DNA of 41,441 nucleotides. Source: an uncultured Campylobacterales bacterium (GTDB lineage: Bacteria > Campylobacterota > Campylobacteria > Campylobacterales > Arcobacteraceae). The stretch is from NCBI GenBank assembly GCA_905479135.1, contig CAJQLJ010000081.1, positions 1 through 41,441 of the forward strand, read 5' to 3'. The notes below the pieces were generated by a model, which worked only from the letters and a program-made list of their open reading frames with translations, searched no databases and had not been told where the DNA came from. The position numbers and the translations under genes are program-made. How positions within the stretch are numbered: the first letter of the stretch is position 1; each line of letters begins with the position of its first letter. Below are positions 1 through 9,482 of the stretch, one piece after another.

Positions 1-3000
1 AGGTATTTCCAGAACCACCACCTATCCAAAAGTGACCACCGTTTGTCTCAACAGTTGAACCTTTACGTAACATAACTGAACCAAAGTTCACTCCTCCGTC
101 ACTATTTGACCATAAAATAGTGTCTCCACCATCAGTTATGATTGATTTATCTAAAGCTAATATAATATCAGCAGATGATTTTAATAATACATCTCCATTA
201 TCATTTCCACCTTGAGTATCAAGGTTTGCATTTACATTTATATCACCACCATATAAAGTTATTGGACCAGATATGGTTGTATCATTATTTATCGTAATAT
301 CTGTTATATTAATTGTTTTACCAATTGTTAAACCACTTAAATTACTATTAAATGTCCAATTAGAACTATCAAATTCTGATGTAAAACTATCTTCTACATA
401 AGACTGTATTATCAAACTACCTTGTTGAACATTATTATTTGGATCTCCTAGTTTAGTATCAAAAGTAGCTGTACCATCAAAATTAATTGATAGAATTTTA
501 TTTGGTTCGATATTTAGGAAGTCTTGAGCAGAAGTATATTCTAACTTACCACTAGTGTTTAAAGTTATATTTCCATCTGCATAAACTCTTGGATTAGCAC
601 CAGTACGCAATGCTTTTCCTGTAAAATTACTTGCAGTATTAACAGCCGTGATAGTTAAATCATTTTCAATATCTATAACCTGGCTCATATTGCTACCATT
701 ATAAACAGCTGAAGAACCTAGTCTAACTCCATAGTTTATTGCATTTCCAGTTTGACCATCTAAAATAAGATTATTACCAAAAAATTGATTATTTTGCAAA
801 TATATACCATCAAAGTTTCCAGATGTCTTACCTCGTAAAGTAATATTACCTCCAGTAGAGCTTGATTTACTCGTATTTATGATAGGTGATGCAGTATCAG
901 TTGAAATTAAAATTCCATCATTCGTTGTAGAACCATTTGCATACCCCGTAGGAACTGTTGTTCCTTCTCCACCTGCTAAAATCACATCCCCACCATTAGT
1001 GATTACATCTTGTCCACCATCGTTATGGAATGAAATATAACCGCTATCATCTACATCACTATCAGCCCAATAAATAATATCTCCACCATTGGAAGTTATA
1101 TTTACATCTCCACCTTGGGTAATATTATCTGCAGCTTTTAAAAGAATATCCCCAGTGGCGCCACCACCTTGTGTATCAAGGTTTGCATTAACATTTATAT
1201 CTCCACCATAAATATTTATAGGCCCAGATATAGTTGTAGATGAGTCAATTGTAATATCAGCAGTATTTTCTTCTTTACCAATAGTCAAACCTGTTTCATT
1301 TCCAGAAAGGCTTAAATTTGATAATTGCGAAGATAATTCAGAAATAAAACTATTCTCTAGAGGTTTTAATGTTACTTCTCCTGTAGTACTAATACTAGAT
1401 GAAGAAGTAAAATTAATATCATCCCCTATAAAAATAATATCACTAGAACTATCCGTGATATCAGAACCATCATTACCAAAGGTTCCATTAATATTTATAT
1501 GAGAACTTGAATTAGCAGAGTCTCCTGTAAATGTTATATCACCACTATTCACATAAGTGTTTATATTTCCAATAATTCCATTATAAACTGAACTTGATGT
1601 TTTACCTGTAAAATCAACTCCCCCTTCACCATATGAATAAATATTTGCATTACCTTGAAAACCAGCTTGATAATCAGTTGTCTGATTTCCTTGAACTTCT
1701 CCATATATTGAAATTGCTGTAGTTTCATCACTAGATGATTTTAGAGTAAGGGTACTTCCTCCAAAAGCATTAAACTCAATACCATGCCAAGTGTTTAAAT
1801 TAACACCACTAAATTCTATAGTACCAGATCCTGCATCAATCATTTGCGTAGAACCAGTACTAGAACCAAGTAACATAATACCAAGACCGTGATCTGACTT
1901 ACCATTGACTTTTATATCTCCTCCACCGGAATAAAAAGAAATTCTGTTTTCAGCTGTAGTATAACTATCTGTCCCTATATTTATACCACCTGTTTTTTCA
2001 CCTAAATCAGACCAGGTACCTGCTGTAGTAGATTTTGCAAATGCGAAACCATCAGGGATTCCATCATTAGCTGTTCCATTGTTTGATCCATCATCAGATC
2101 CACCAGCTAAAGTTATTTTACCACCACCTGAATCTTGGTCAGTTAGTCCATTTGCTGTATTTATGTTAATATTCTGTTCTAGACCAATATATCCATCATT
2201 ATTAGCATCTGAGTCTGCCCAAAGAGTTATGTTTCCGTTATTAGATTTTAAAGTAATATTATCTGCTGAAGTAATATCTCCTGTAGCTTTCAAAATAATA
2301 TCTTCATTTATTAAGGATGAAATTATATCCTCATTTATATTGATATCTCTAGCATAAATATTAATAGGGCCAGATATTGATATATCTTTACCTATAATAA
2401 TATCCTTTGAATTAGTAGGATCTCCTATAATTAAACTTGAAATATCACTTCCAAAAAAGTATTTTGTTAAATCTATAGATTCTACAAAAGATGCTACTGA
2501 ACCATCATTTGGTCTGGCTAACATAGATAAACTACCTGAAGTAGTTATATTAGCCTCAATACTTGAATAAACAGAGTGTTTATCAGCTTTTAGTTCTATA
2601 TTACCTGAAGTACTTTTGATTTCATAATCTTTATCACCACCAAAAGATACACGACCTGAATTTAATGCTTCAATTGTTATATTACCATCTGTAGTAATTA
2701 TACTACTATCAGTACTTGTTCTTGTGTTACTATTAACAAGATATACATCATAATCATAACTTTCAGATTCACCCGTAATGTTTACATTTCCGCTTGCAGA
2801 CATACTACCAGCTAACCATACTCCATATCCATAATTAGAAGAAGGAGAAGATTCTGAAATACCTGTAATACTAATATTACCAGCAGCTTGAATACTTGAA
2901 TTATGACCTAGCTCTACACCTACTAAGCTGTTAGAGTCTCCTTCACTACTTCGGCCTAATAGCGTTATATCTCCAGTTGTAACTGTTTTTATTATCGAAT

Positions 3001-5005
3001 CATTATCTATTCTAATACCATCTGAATCGATATCTAAAATACTTCCAGTATCACCATCAATTAAGATATTACCATTTGTTGAAGTAATGTCTGCATCAAT
3101 ATCAACATTTCCACCATAAATTGAGACTGGACCTGAAATATTTATATCTTTTTCAATAAGAACTTTAGAAGTATTAGTTGATTTTCCAATAGTCAATCCA
3201 GTTAAGGAAGAAATATTTTTTAATGTTAAACCATTTAAAGTATTGCTACCTATAAAATCATTTCCACTACTACTACCACTCCAATAAAAATCTGTCGTAT
3301 TAGAAACATCATTATCTTGAAAAGAGTTACCAAAAGGAGCTATTGTAAGTGATCCAGTTGTATTAATAGTAGTCCCTGAACTTCTAGAGTTTTCTCCATC
3401 AAAATATACTTCATTACCATATATCTCAATATCACCAGTACCTGTATTAATTGTAATTTCTTGACCAGTAAGATAAGTAAAACCTATATCTGTAGCACCA
3501 CTTTCTATTTGATGAGTTTTAGCAGCTACATAAAAAGAACCATCATCAGAAATTCCTGTAGTATTGATGTCTCCTTGAAATGCTACCGCATTCCAAGCAC
3601 CGGCACCATCACTAACTTCTACAGCACCATTTCCTACAGTTAGGCCATTCCAATTATTACTTGTATCTCCTCCTCCAACCCATAAATGTCCTCCATTAGT
3701 AGAAATTGTTCCACTTGATAAACCAATATTTGAAGCATTACTTCCAATACCACCTTGACCATCAGTATTAGACCATAAAATAACATTTAATTTACCATTA
3801 GTAGAACCTATAGAGTTGTTAATATTGATTTGTCTTCTAGCTTTTAATGTCAAGGATGCATCTCCACCAGCTGTTTTTTCAATTGCATCATTTACTGTGA
3901 TATTATTTGTAGCTTCTAAAGTTACATTTGTTCCACTATTTAATGAACTTTCAATTGTGCTTGAAGAAATAGTAACATCTCCATCAGTTGTAGTGGTAGC
4001 TGGGTCTCCTGATAATGTTTCATCTCCACTAGATCCGATAGTAATATTTGTAGGGTCAAGTAACCAGTCTTTTGCTTTTATATTTATTGTTTCTTTAATA
4101 GAAAGTTTTTCTCCAGAAGTTTCTACAAATCCATCCTCAGCACTAATTGTCCCATCAACTTCAGCAGTACCACCGTGGGCAAATAACTCCACATATCCTG
4201 TTAAACTATCTATTGAGTTTGCTTCAATAATACCTGTATTATTAACTACACCTTTTAGTAGTTCATCAACTGCATTTGTTGTAAGATATATCTCTCCACC
4301 ATCAGCTATTATATGACCTGAGTTTTTTACAAGTGCATCAAGTACACCTTTATCAACTCTTAGGTTTACAAGTGAGTTTCCATTTAGGTTTAGTGAGTAT
4401 GAATCAGCACCAACTAAATGAACCTTTCCTTTTACTGCTTTTATAGTTCCTTCATTTATTACTTCATTTGAAGCTAATACTACTGAACCTGTATCATTAA
4501 CTGTTATTGAACCTTGATTTATTACAGAGTTTGAAGAAGAGTTTTTAAAGTCATAATTTCCTGCATTAAAATCACTATCAGATAATTCTGCAGTTGTTGC
4601 TAGAATACCTGAAGTATTTATTCTTGCATTTTTTGAAAATAGTACTCCATTAGAGTTTAGAAGCCAAACTTGACCATTTGCATTTAATGCTCCATCAATA
4701 ATAGATTTTTCATTACCTATTACTCTATTTAAAGTAATTGAAGTTGATGAGGGTTGATTAAAGTTTACAGTTTCGTTTGTTGCTATAGAGAAGTTCTGCC
4801 AATTAATACTTGCTTTTGCGGTGCTTTGATCAATATTAGTGACTGTTCCATTTTGAGAAATAGTAGCAGTTCCTGAAGTAACTGTTCCCCCTGTTGGAGA
4901 TGCATTAGCAATTATTACACTTCCAAGCATAGCAGATACTACTAAAGATATTTTTCCACCTTTAAGGATTCTAAATCTATTTTTATAATCAATTAGTCGG
5001 TTCAT
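1..5005 (-). CDS. Filamentous-hemagglutinin-type two-partner secretion exoprotein (3' part missing)
   Basis: A large secreted, probably surface-bound beta-helical adhesin of the TpsA type. The frame is open from ATG at 5005 to the window edge, 1668 codons with no stop, so the C-terminus is missing. Residues 1-35 form a long Sec signal peptide: basic n-region, hydrophobic core, and ANA before the likely cut. The next ~250 residues are a TPS/haemagglutinin N-terminal domain, with INWQNFSI, a NQP segment followed by LNRV, and NANGQVWLLNSNGVLF. The rest is rich in G, N, S, T and D, with repeated GLTIGK, ISGPI.IYGGDINV, LWADSD and TNGGH.W.GGG blocks. SD-like AGGGAAA precedes the ATG. The TpsB transporter is not in the window. 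Many reverse-strand ORFs here are shadows. The exact ligand or role cannot be read from the sequence. Confidence 0.9.
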   Translation of the reverse strand, partial: MNRLIDYKNRFRILKGGKISLVVSAMLGSVIIANASPTGGTVTSGTATISQNGTVTNIDQSTAKASINWQNFSIATNETVNFNQPSSTSITLNRVIGNEKSIIDGALNANGQVWLLNSNGVLFSKNARINTSGILATTAELSDSDFNAGNYDFKNSSSNSVINQGSITVNDTGSVVLASNEVINEGTIKAVKGKVHLVGADSYSLNLNGNSLVNLRVDKGVLDALVKNSGHIIADGGEIYLTTNAVDELLKGVVNNTGIIEANSIDSLTGYVELFAHGGTAEVDGTISAEDGFVETSGEKLSIKETINIKAKDWLLDPTNITIGSSGDETLSGDPATTTTDGDVTISSSTIESSLNSGTNVTLEATNNITVNDAIEKTAGGDASLTLKARRQININNSIGSTNGKLNVILWSNTDGQGGIGSNASNIGLSSGTISTNGGHLWVGGGDTSNNWNGLTVGNGAVEVSDGAGAWNAVAFQGDINTTGISDDGSFYVAAKTHQIESGATDIGFTYLTGQEITINTGTGDIEIYGNEVYFDGENSRSSGTTINTTGSLTIAPFGNSFQDNDVSNTTDFYWSGSSSGNDFIGSNTLNGLTLKNISSLTGLTIGKSTNTSKVLIEKDINISGPVSIYGGNVDIDADITSTNGNILIDGDTGSILDIDSDGIRIDNDSIIKTVTTGDITLLGRSSEGDSNSLVGVELGHNSSIQAAGNISITGISESSPSSNYGYGVWLAGSMSASGNVNITGESESYDYDVYLVNSNTRTSTDSSIITTDGNITIEALNSGRVSFGGDKDYEIKSTSGNIELKADKHSVYSSIEANITTSGSLSMLARPNDGSVASFVESIDLTKYFFGSDISSLIIGDPTNSKDIIIGKDISISGPINIYARDININEDIISSLINEDIILKATGDITSADNITLKSNNGNITLWADSDANNDGYIGLEQNININTANGLTDQDSGGGKITLAGGSDDGSNNGTANDGIPDGFAFAKSTTAGTWSDLGEKTGGINIGTDSYTTAENRISFYSGGGDIKVNGKSDHGLGIMLLGSSTGSTQMIDAGSGTIEFSGVNLNTWHGIEFNAFGGSTLTLKSSSDETTAISIYGEVQGNQTTDYQAGFQGNANIYSYGEGGVDFTGKTSSSVYNGIIGNINTYVNSGDITFTGDSANSSSHININGTFGNDGSDITDSSSDIIFIGDDINFTSSSSISTTGEVTLKPLENSFISELSSQLSNLSLSGNETGLTIGKEENTADITIDSSTTISGPINIYGGDINVNANLDTQGGGATGDILLKAADNITQGGDVNITSNGGDIIYWADSDVDDSGYISFHNDGGQDVITNGGDVILAGGEGTTVPTGYANGSTTNDGILISTDTASPIINTSKSSSTGGNITLRGKTSGNFDGIYLQNNQFFGNNLILDGQTGNAINYGVRLGSSAVYNGSNMSQVIDIENDLTITAVNTASNFTGKALRTGANPRVYADGNITLNTSGKLEYTSAQDFLNIEPNKILSINFDGTATFDTKLGDPNNNVQQGSLIIQSYVEDSFTSEFDSSNWTFNSNLSGLTIGKTINITDITINNDTTISGPITLYGGDINVNANLDTQGGNDNGDVLLKSSADIILALDKSIITDGGDTILWSNSDGGVNFGSVMLRKGSTVETNGGHFWIGGGSGNT
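203..3199 (-). repeat. Imperfect internal modules of the exoprotein gene
   Basis: A module encoding GLTIGK, then about 15 variable residues, then ISGPI.IYGGDINV, recurs four times. The GLTIGK-equivalent codons lie near 3182-3199, 2421-2438 (degenerate, LIIGDP), 1274-1291 and 316-333. Spacing is about 760, 1150 and 960 bases, so whole blocks of 250-380 residues are repeated. The two copies nearest the left edge are also very similar as DNA (about 203-285 against 1160-1241, encoding DINVNANLDTQGG). This suggests they are the most recent duplication. Estimates are by eye. Confidence 0.75.
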
Positions 5006-5029
5006 ATTTTCCCTAAAATTATTTTGTTT

Positions 5030-5035
5030 ATTATA
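5030..5035 (-). promoter_or_regulatory. Putative -10 box of the exoprotein gene
   Basis: TATAAT on the minus strand lies 24 bases before the ATG at 5005, within ACTATATAATAAAC. An SD-like AGGGAAAAT follows before the start. No clear -35 box is seen, which is usual for Campylobacterota vegetative promoters. Confidence 0.5.
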
Positions 5036-5427
5036 TAGTTTTAATTTAATATTATGCTTATATATGACTTATTTAAAGGTATTTAGAGATAAGTCTTTAT
5101 TTTGATTAATTGTTGATTTAATATCATTTTTCTCTAAAAGTGAATGCAATAGATTTTTAACATTAATTAATAAGATATATTAGCTATCATTTCACCCATA
5201 GAAACTAATTAACTATGTTGATTCTACAAAATGCATATTTTCAAATAAAATAACAAGAAAAACTTAACCATAAGGGGTGACGAAAGTGGGACGGTTTTTT
5301 TTGATAAATACGATAAAAATAATACTTTATATGTCTAGAAGTGCCTATTTTTAACATATTTGATTAAAAAATAAAAGTTATACTATCTTCATAATAGACT
5401 CTAACTTTCATTTTATACCTTTTAAAC
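5036..5427. other. Intergenic gap without a supported gene
   Basis: AT-rich DNA between the exoprotein promoter and the end of the aldo/keto reductase gene. I see only ORFs of 10-15 codons. One unusual point is a G-rich patch at about 5274-5304 on the plus strand (AAGGGGTGACGAAAGTGGG, then ACGG and eight T). It has no convincing stem. Confidence 0.5.
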
Positions 5428-6447
5428 CTAACCCATTGGATACATAATTCTATTTTGTATCTGCTCGATTTTTTTCATTAATTCATCATCAATTTTAAAA
5501 TTAAAAGCTGCTAATGAATCATCAACTTGAGATAATTCTCTTGCACCTACAATTGTAGAAGCTACAAAATCAAAATGCTTTGAATATGCTACTGCTAAAG
5601 TAACAGAAGATATTCCATACTCTTTTGCTAATTTTATATATTCATTAGTAGCTTCTATTGTTTTTGCATTTACAAATCTAGCAGCTTGTGCTTGAACTCT
5701 TGGATTTGGATTATTTATATATGCTGCAAACCTTGAATCCTCTGGATAAAAGTTATTACTATATTTTCCTGATAGAACTCCTCCTGCAATTGGAGAATAA
5801 GGTAGCAATGATATATTTTCTTCCTTGCATACATTTGCAAGTTCATCTAAAAACCTTGGATTTAATAAAGAAAAATTATTTTGAATTGATTGGAATCTTG
5901 CTAGATTTTTATTTTTTGATGTTTCATTTGCTTTTGTTAAGCCATAAGCAGTATCATTTGAAGTTCCAAGGTATCGCACCTTTCCTTCTTTTACTAAATC
6001 ATCAAAAGCTCTTAATGACTCTTCAATTGGAACAATAGGATCAGGCCAGTGCATTTGATAAAGATCTAGATAATCAGTATCCAGTCTTTTTAAACTACCC
6101 TCAACTGCTTTTTTAATATGAAAAGAATCAATAGCAGTAAGTCCATGTCTTTGAGGAGGAACAAACCAACCAGCAGCAGCTCCACTTACTTTTGATGCCA
6201 AGATAATAGAATCCCTATCTTTAGTTTTTAACCACTCGCCTACCCATTCTTCTGTATCACCAGCTGTTGCTTTTTTAGGTGGAACTGGATACAACTCTGC
6301 TGTATCATAAAAATTTATTCCATTATCGTATGATTTATCTAAAATCTTGAAAGCTTCTTTTTTTGATGTAGTAGAACCAAACGTCATAGTTCCCATACAA
6401 ATAGAAGAAACTCTAAGACCGCTATTTCCAATATATCTAAAATCCAT
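5428..6447 (-). CDS. Aldo/keto reductase, Tas-like
   Basis: A cytosolic NADPH-dependent oxidoreductase of the aldo/keto reductase superfamily. It resembles E. coli Tas in length (339 against about 346 residues) and layout. The N-terminus has RYIGNSGLRVS and a GTMTFG strand. The catalytic tetrad is visible: Asp and Tyr in FYDTAELYPVPP, Lys in ILASKVSG, His in YQMHWPDP. The C-terminal part has SLLPYSPIAGGVLSGKY and a cofactor-binding region ending in ASTIVGARELSQVDDSL. SD AAGGAATT precedes the ATG. It is flanked by a long gap on one side and a divergently unrelated transporter gene on the same strand 74 bases upstream, so it may be transcribed alone. The substrate is unknown. Confidence 0.9.
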   Translation of the reverse strand: MDFRYIGNSGLRVSSICMGTMTFGSTTSKKEAFKILDKSYDNGINFYDTAELYPVPPKKATAGDTEEWVGEWLKTKDRDSIILASKVSGAAAGWFVPPQRHGLTAIDSFHIKKAVEGSLKRLDTDYLDLYQMHWPDPIVPIEESLRAFDDLVKEGKVRYLGTSNDTAYGLTKANETSKNKNLARFQSIQNNFSLLNPRFLDELANVCKEENISLLPYSPIAGGVLSGKYSNNFYPEDSRFAAYINNPNPRVQAQAARFVNAKTIEATNEYIKLAKEYGISSVTLAVAYSKHFDFVASTIVGARELSQVDDSLAAFNFKIDDELMKKIEQIQNRIMYPMG

Positions 6448-6521
6448 AATAATTCCTTAAAATATTTTATAAGAAAGTATATCCTTTAAATAAATACAAT
6501 TAGTTTAAATATTCTTTAAAA

Positions 6522-7499
6522 CTATTCCATGATACAAATTTCTTTTTTCTTCATATGTGCAATAGTTTCTTTCGCAACTAAACTTACAATAATAATTGTA
6601 ATAACAGCAAATATATATGAAAGAATGGCATAAAAGTTTTGTTGTGTTAACTCATACATTAATATCGTAGATAAAGAAATAGCTGCCATTGGAAAAGTAA
6701 ATGCCCACCATGATATAAAGAACTTTATGTTTATGTAGTTTTTATACATTGTAAATACAAGTATTGTAAAAAACAATCCTAAGCTATACAAAATATGTGC
6801 AAAGAAATCTAACTCGCCACTTAATTTTACATATGATAAAAAGCCTATTGCAGGTGGTGCAATTAAGATAAATAGCGTTGGCATGAATTTAGGAGCAAAT
6901 TGTTTATGAAAAATTATTCTATTTAATATAATTGAGAAAAGTATAATCCAAAAGAAAATACCAATTGAAAAATAAAAATATAAAACTGAATCATCAATAA
7001 AATTTTTTCCTGCAATTGGAACGATTAGATTTCCAACAATTGGTATAAACCATGCAGGATTTGAATGTTGAATTTCAAGATTATTATTTATCCAAAATTT
7101 CATTGTATAAAAGGTTAATATTATATGTAAAGTAGCACCTAATATAAAAAGTATTTGTGATAGTTGATCAAATGTATGTCTATAAAAGATTGATAATATT
7201 AAAGTTGAAATTGAAATTGCTGCAAAAAAATTTATTCTAATTGGATGAGTTATTTCGCTCTTTACTTCTTCTTTGTATTTGAATAATTTTAATAAATAAT
7301 TTCCTAAAACTAAAAGAAATATCATACTTGATAACAAACCTAAAACATCTGCTATTACTGTAGGAAAATATAAAATTTCACTAAGTTTTTTTAATACTAA
7401 TGATAATCCTGATAATCCCATTACAATAGCAAACATCATTACAGGAAAAAATTGTAATCTATTTGATGGTATTGATTTAATACTCTCTTTATTTTGCAT
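6522..7499 (-). CDS. SLAC1/TehA-family anion channel or carrier (TDT family)
   Basis: A 325-residue polytopic inner-membrane protein with about ten hydrophobic segments. The start FFPVMMFAIVMGLSGLSLV matches the first helix of bacterial SLAC1-like proteins, which include TehA (tellurite resistance) and C4-dicarboxylate/malate carriers. The first ~20 residues are a polar tail, and another charged tail (KKKEICIME) follows the last helix. Family members conduct or carry anions; the substrate here cannot be told. The gene starts 52 bases from the divergent 70-codon ORF and ends 74 bases before the aldo/keto reductase on the same strand. Confidence 0.85.
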   Translation of the reverse strand: MQNKESIKSIPSNRLQFFPVMMFAIVMGLSGLSLVLKKLSEILYFPTVIADVLGLLSSMIFLLVLGNYLLKLFKYKEEVKSEITHPIRINFFAAISISTLILSIFYRHTFDQLSQILFILGATLHIILTFYTMKFWINNNLEIQHSNPAWFIPIVGNLIVPIAGKNFIDDSVLYFYFSIGIFFWIILFSIILNRIIFHKQFAPKFMPTLFILIAPPAIGFLSYVKLSGELDFFAHILYSLGLFFTILVFTMYKNYINIKFFISWWAFTFPMAAISLSTILMYELTQQNFYAILSYIFAVITIIIVSLVAKETIAHMKKKEICIME

Positions 7500-7551
7500 T
7501 TATTACATCCTATTTATAAATAATTTAATATAATTAGAAAAAAGGTAAAAA

Positions 7552-7764
7552 ATGGCAAAAAAGAAAAAATCATTAGTTGACTTATCCAATATGAACTTAT
7601 CTTATGAAGAAAAAGGTCAAATTATAAAACTAATAAACTTTAAGACTCAAGCACTTTCACTTGATACAGAAATATATGAAAATAATATTCTAGTAACAAA
7701 AAGAAGTATGGTATATGCACATTTGCCTAGAAATCTAAAGGCACAATTAAACAAGTTTTTCTAA
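7552..7764 (+). CDS. Conserved-looking 70-residue protein of unknown function
   Basis: A small soluble, basic protein beginning with a lysine run (MAKKKKS). It has a predicted helical middle (NLSYEEKGQIIKLINFKTQ) and no Cys, signal peptide or membrane segment. I do not recognise a family. Support for it being real is the SD-like AAAAAGG seven to eight bases before the ATG, the divergent position from the SLAC1-like gene with room for promoters, and the absence of an overlapping better ORF. It ends 66 bases before the convergent btuC-like gene. Confidence 0.7.
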   Translation: MAKKKKSLVDLSNMNLSYEEKGQIIKLINFKTQALSLDTEIYENNILVTKRSMVYAHLPRNLKAQLNKFF

Positions 7765-7830
7765 TTATAAGTATAATTGTAACTTATTATTATTAAGATT
7801 AGTTGTAGCAAGTATAAGCAATATTTATAT

Positions 7831-8790
7831 TTAACTTCTTTTATTTCTTTTTATTAATAAGTAAACAAAAAAAGGAGCTCCTATAAACGCAGTAACAACT
7901 CCAATTGGAAGACTTGATGCTGTATTCAGATTTCTTGATATCAAATCAGATATCACTAAAAATACTCCACCATAAAAAAATACTGGTAATATTAATTGGT
8001 CTGCACTTTTTTTATAAATAAGCTTTATAATATGTGGAACTACTAAACCAATAAATCCAATGGGTCCTACAAAACTAATACTAACACCCACACAAATAGA
8101 AATAACAATAAGTAGAAGTAAATTTAACTTATGTACACTCAAACCTTTTAAAAATGCAGTATCATTTGAGATAAGCAAAAGTTTGATTTTTGACCTATTT
8201 GTGTATATTGTAATATACATAATAACAGCCATAATAAAAATTATAAAAGGGCTTGTAAAACCTACAGTATCCAAACTTCCTAAAGTAAATCTAACTATTG
8301 AATAGTTTTGCTCCAAGTTACTCATATAAAATACTAACATTAATGCAGATGAATAAAAGTAAGATAAAGCAATACCTATTAAAAGAATTGAGTTTGTAGA
8401 AACTGCAATTGTATTTTTATTTATATTCTTAGAAATATAATATAAAATCGTAATTGTTACAAGTGAACCAAAAGCTGAAGATATTGATAAAATCATTGCA
8501 GGAAAAAAAACAATAGAAATAGCAGTAAACAGTGTCGTACCACTTGCAATTCCAAGTGTATATGGAGTTATAAGTGCATTTTTAAATATAATTTGGAATA
8601 CCAAACCACTTAGTGCTAAAATTCCACCTACAAAAAAAGCTAATAGAACTCTTGAAACTCTAAGATCCCAAAATACTTTATATGTAATAGTACTTGAATC
8701 AAATAGTTCATTTAGATTTATACTAATTTCACCTAAAAAAGGAGAGATTATTAGAATAATAATTGAAAATATATATAAACCTAATTTCAT
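7831..8790 (-). CDS. btuC: BtuC/FecCD-type ABC importer permease
   Basis: Inner-membrane permease of a class II (FecCD/BtuC) ABC importer, 319 residues, about nine to ten hydrophobic helices. Family signatures include the WDLRVSRVLLAFFVGGILALSG start region, the GLVFQIIFKNALITPYTLGIASG segment and the coupling region GFIGLVVPHIIKL, followed by a C-terminal RNLNTASSLPIGVVTAFIGAP. It overlaps the ATPase gene by four bases (ATGA), so translation is coupled. With a BtuB-like receptor and BtuF-like binding protein in the same operon, cobalamin or another corrinoid is the likely substrate. A ferric siderophore is the main alternative, so the symbol is by context. Confidence 0.85.
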   Translation of the reverse strand: MKLGLYIFSIIILIISPFLGEISINLNELFDSSTITYKVFWDLRVSRVLLAFFVGGILALSGLVFQIIFKNALITPYTLGIASGTTLFTAISIVFFPAMILSISSAFGSLVTITILYYISKNINKNTIAVSTNSILLIGIALSYFYSSALMLVFYMSNLEQNYSIVRFTLGSLDTVGFTSPFIIFIMAVIMYITIYTNRSKIKLLLISNDTAFLKGLSVHKLNLLLLIVISICVGVSISFVGPIGFIGLVVPHIIKLIYKKSADQLILPVFFYGGVFLVISDLISRNLNTASSLPIGVVTAFIGAPFFVYLLIKRNKRS

Positions 8791-9482
8791 AAGTTTACTA
8801 CCAAATGCTCATTTATTTTTAAAATTGAATCATTATAAAACTTTTTTAGATTTTTATTACAAAAAAAATCTTCATGCTTGCCTAAAAATTCTATTTTTCC
8901 ATCTTTTAAATATAAAATTTTAAATTTTAAAGCATAAGCTAAATCAAGATTATGTGTAATTATAATCTTTTGTTTTAGAAAAGCTGAATTAAAAATATCA
9001 AATACCTCTTTTAATCTTGTAATATCTAAATTCGCAGTTAATTCATCAAATATAGTTATTTTTGCATTGTGTAAGATACTTGAAGCTAGAAGAAGAAGTT
9101 GCTTTTCTCCTGAACTAAAGGCTTTACAATATTTATTTTCAAGTTTTCTAAGATTTAAAATATCTATTAATTCATCAATTTTTTTATTATCAACTTGATC
9201 AATACATGACAATTCTAAAAATTCACGTAAAGTTATGTACTCATCAAATATTGATAATTTTGGTGGAATATAGTTTATATATTCAGCTCTTTTTTTATCA
9301 CTTAAATCATGTAAGTTTTCACCAAATAATTTTACATTATCATTTTGAATTAGATTTGATAAAACTTTTGCAAGAGTTGATTTTCCTGCACCATTTTGAC
9401 CTAAAATAATAAGGTTTTCATCATCTAATGAAAAAGTGATATCCGATAAAATATCACTTTTGTATTTATTTATTTCTAACAT
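8787..9482 (-). CDS. btuD: BtuD-like ABC importer ATP-binding protein
   Basis: Cytosolic ATPase, 231 residues, of the corrinoid/siderophore importer. Walker A is GQNGAGKSTLAK (about residue 28 onward), the ABC signature is the variant FSSGEKQLLLLASSI, Walker B and catalytic Glu are ITIFDELTANLD, and the switch His is IIITHNLDLAY. It is slightly shorter than many homologues. The start lies 17 bases inside the end of the binding-protein gene, and its stop overlaps the permease start. Both overlaps support a single translational unit. Confidence 0.85.
   Translation of the reverse strand: MLEINKYKSDILSDITFSLDDENLIILGQNGAGKSTLAKVLSNLIQNDNVKLFGENLHDLSDKKRAEYINYIPPKLSIFDEYITLREFLELSCIDQVDNKKIDELIDILNLRKLENKYCKAFSSGEKQLLLLASSILHNAKITIFDELTANLDITRLKEVFDIFNSAFLKQKIIITHNLDLAYALKFKILYLKDGKIEFLGKHEDFFCNKNLKKFYNDSILKINEHLVVNL

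Noticed and set aside
3816-4316. A 166-codon plus-strand ORF, with further ones at 2079-2357 and 3461-3643
   Set aside because: They are antisense to the long open exoprotein frame, have no SD site and no family features. The repetitive low-stop composition of the adhesin explains them.
5364-5411. 15-codon ORF after the aldo/keto reductase stop
   Set aside because: It has an SD-like AAAAGG but is very short, has no neighbour logic and lies in an AT-rich gap.
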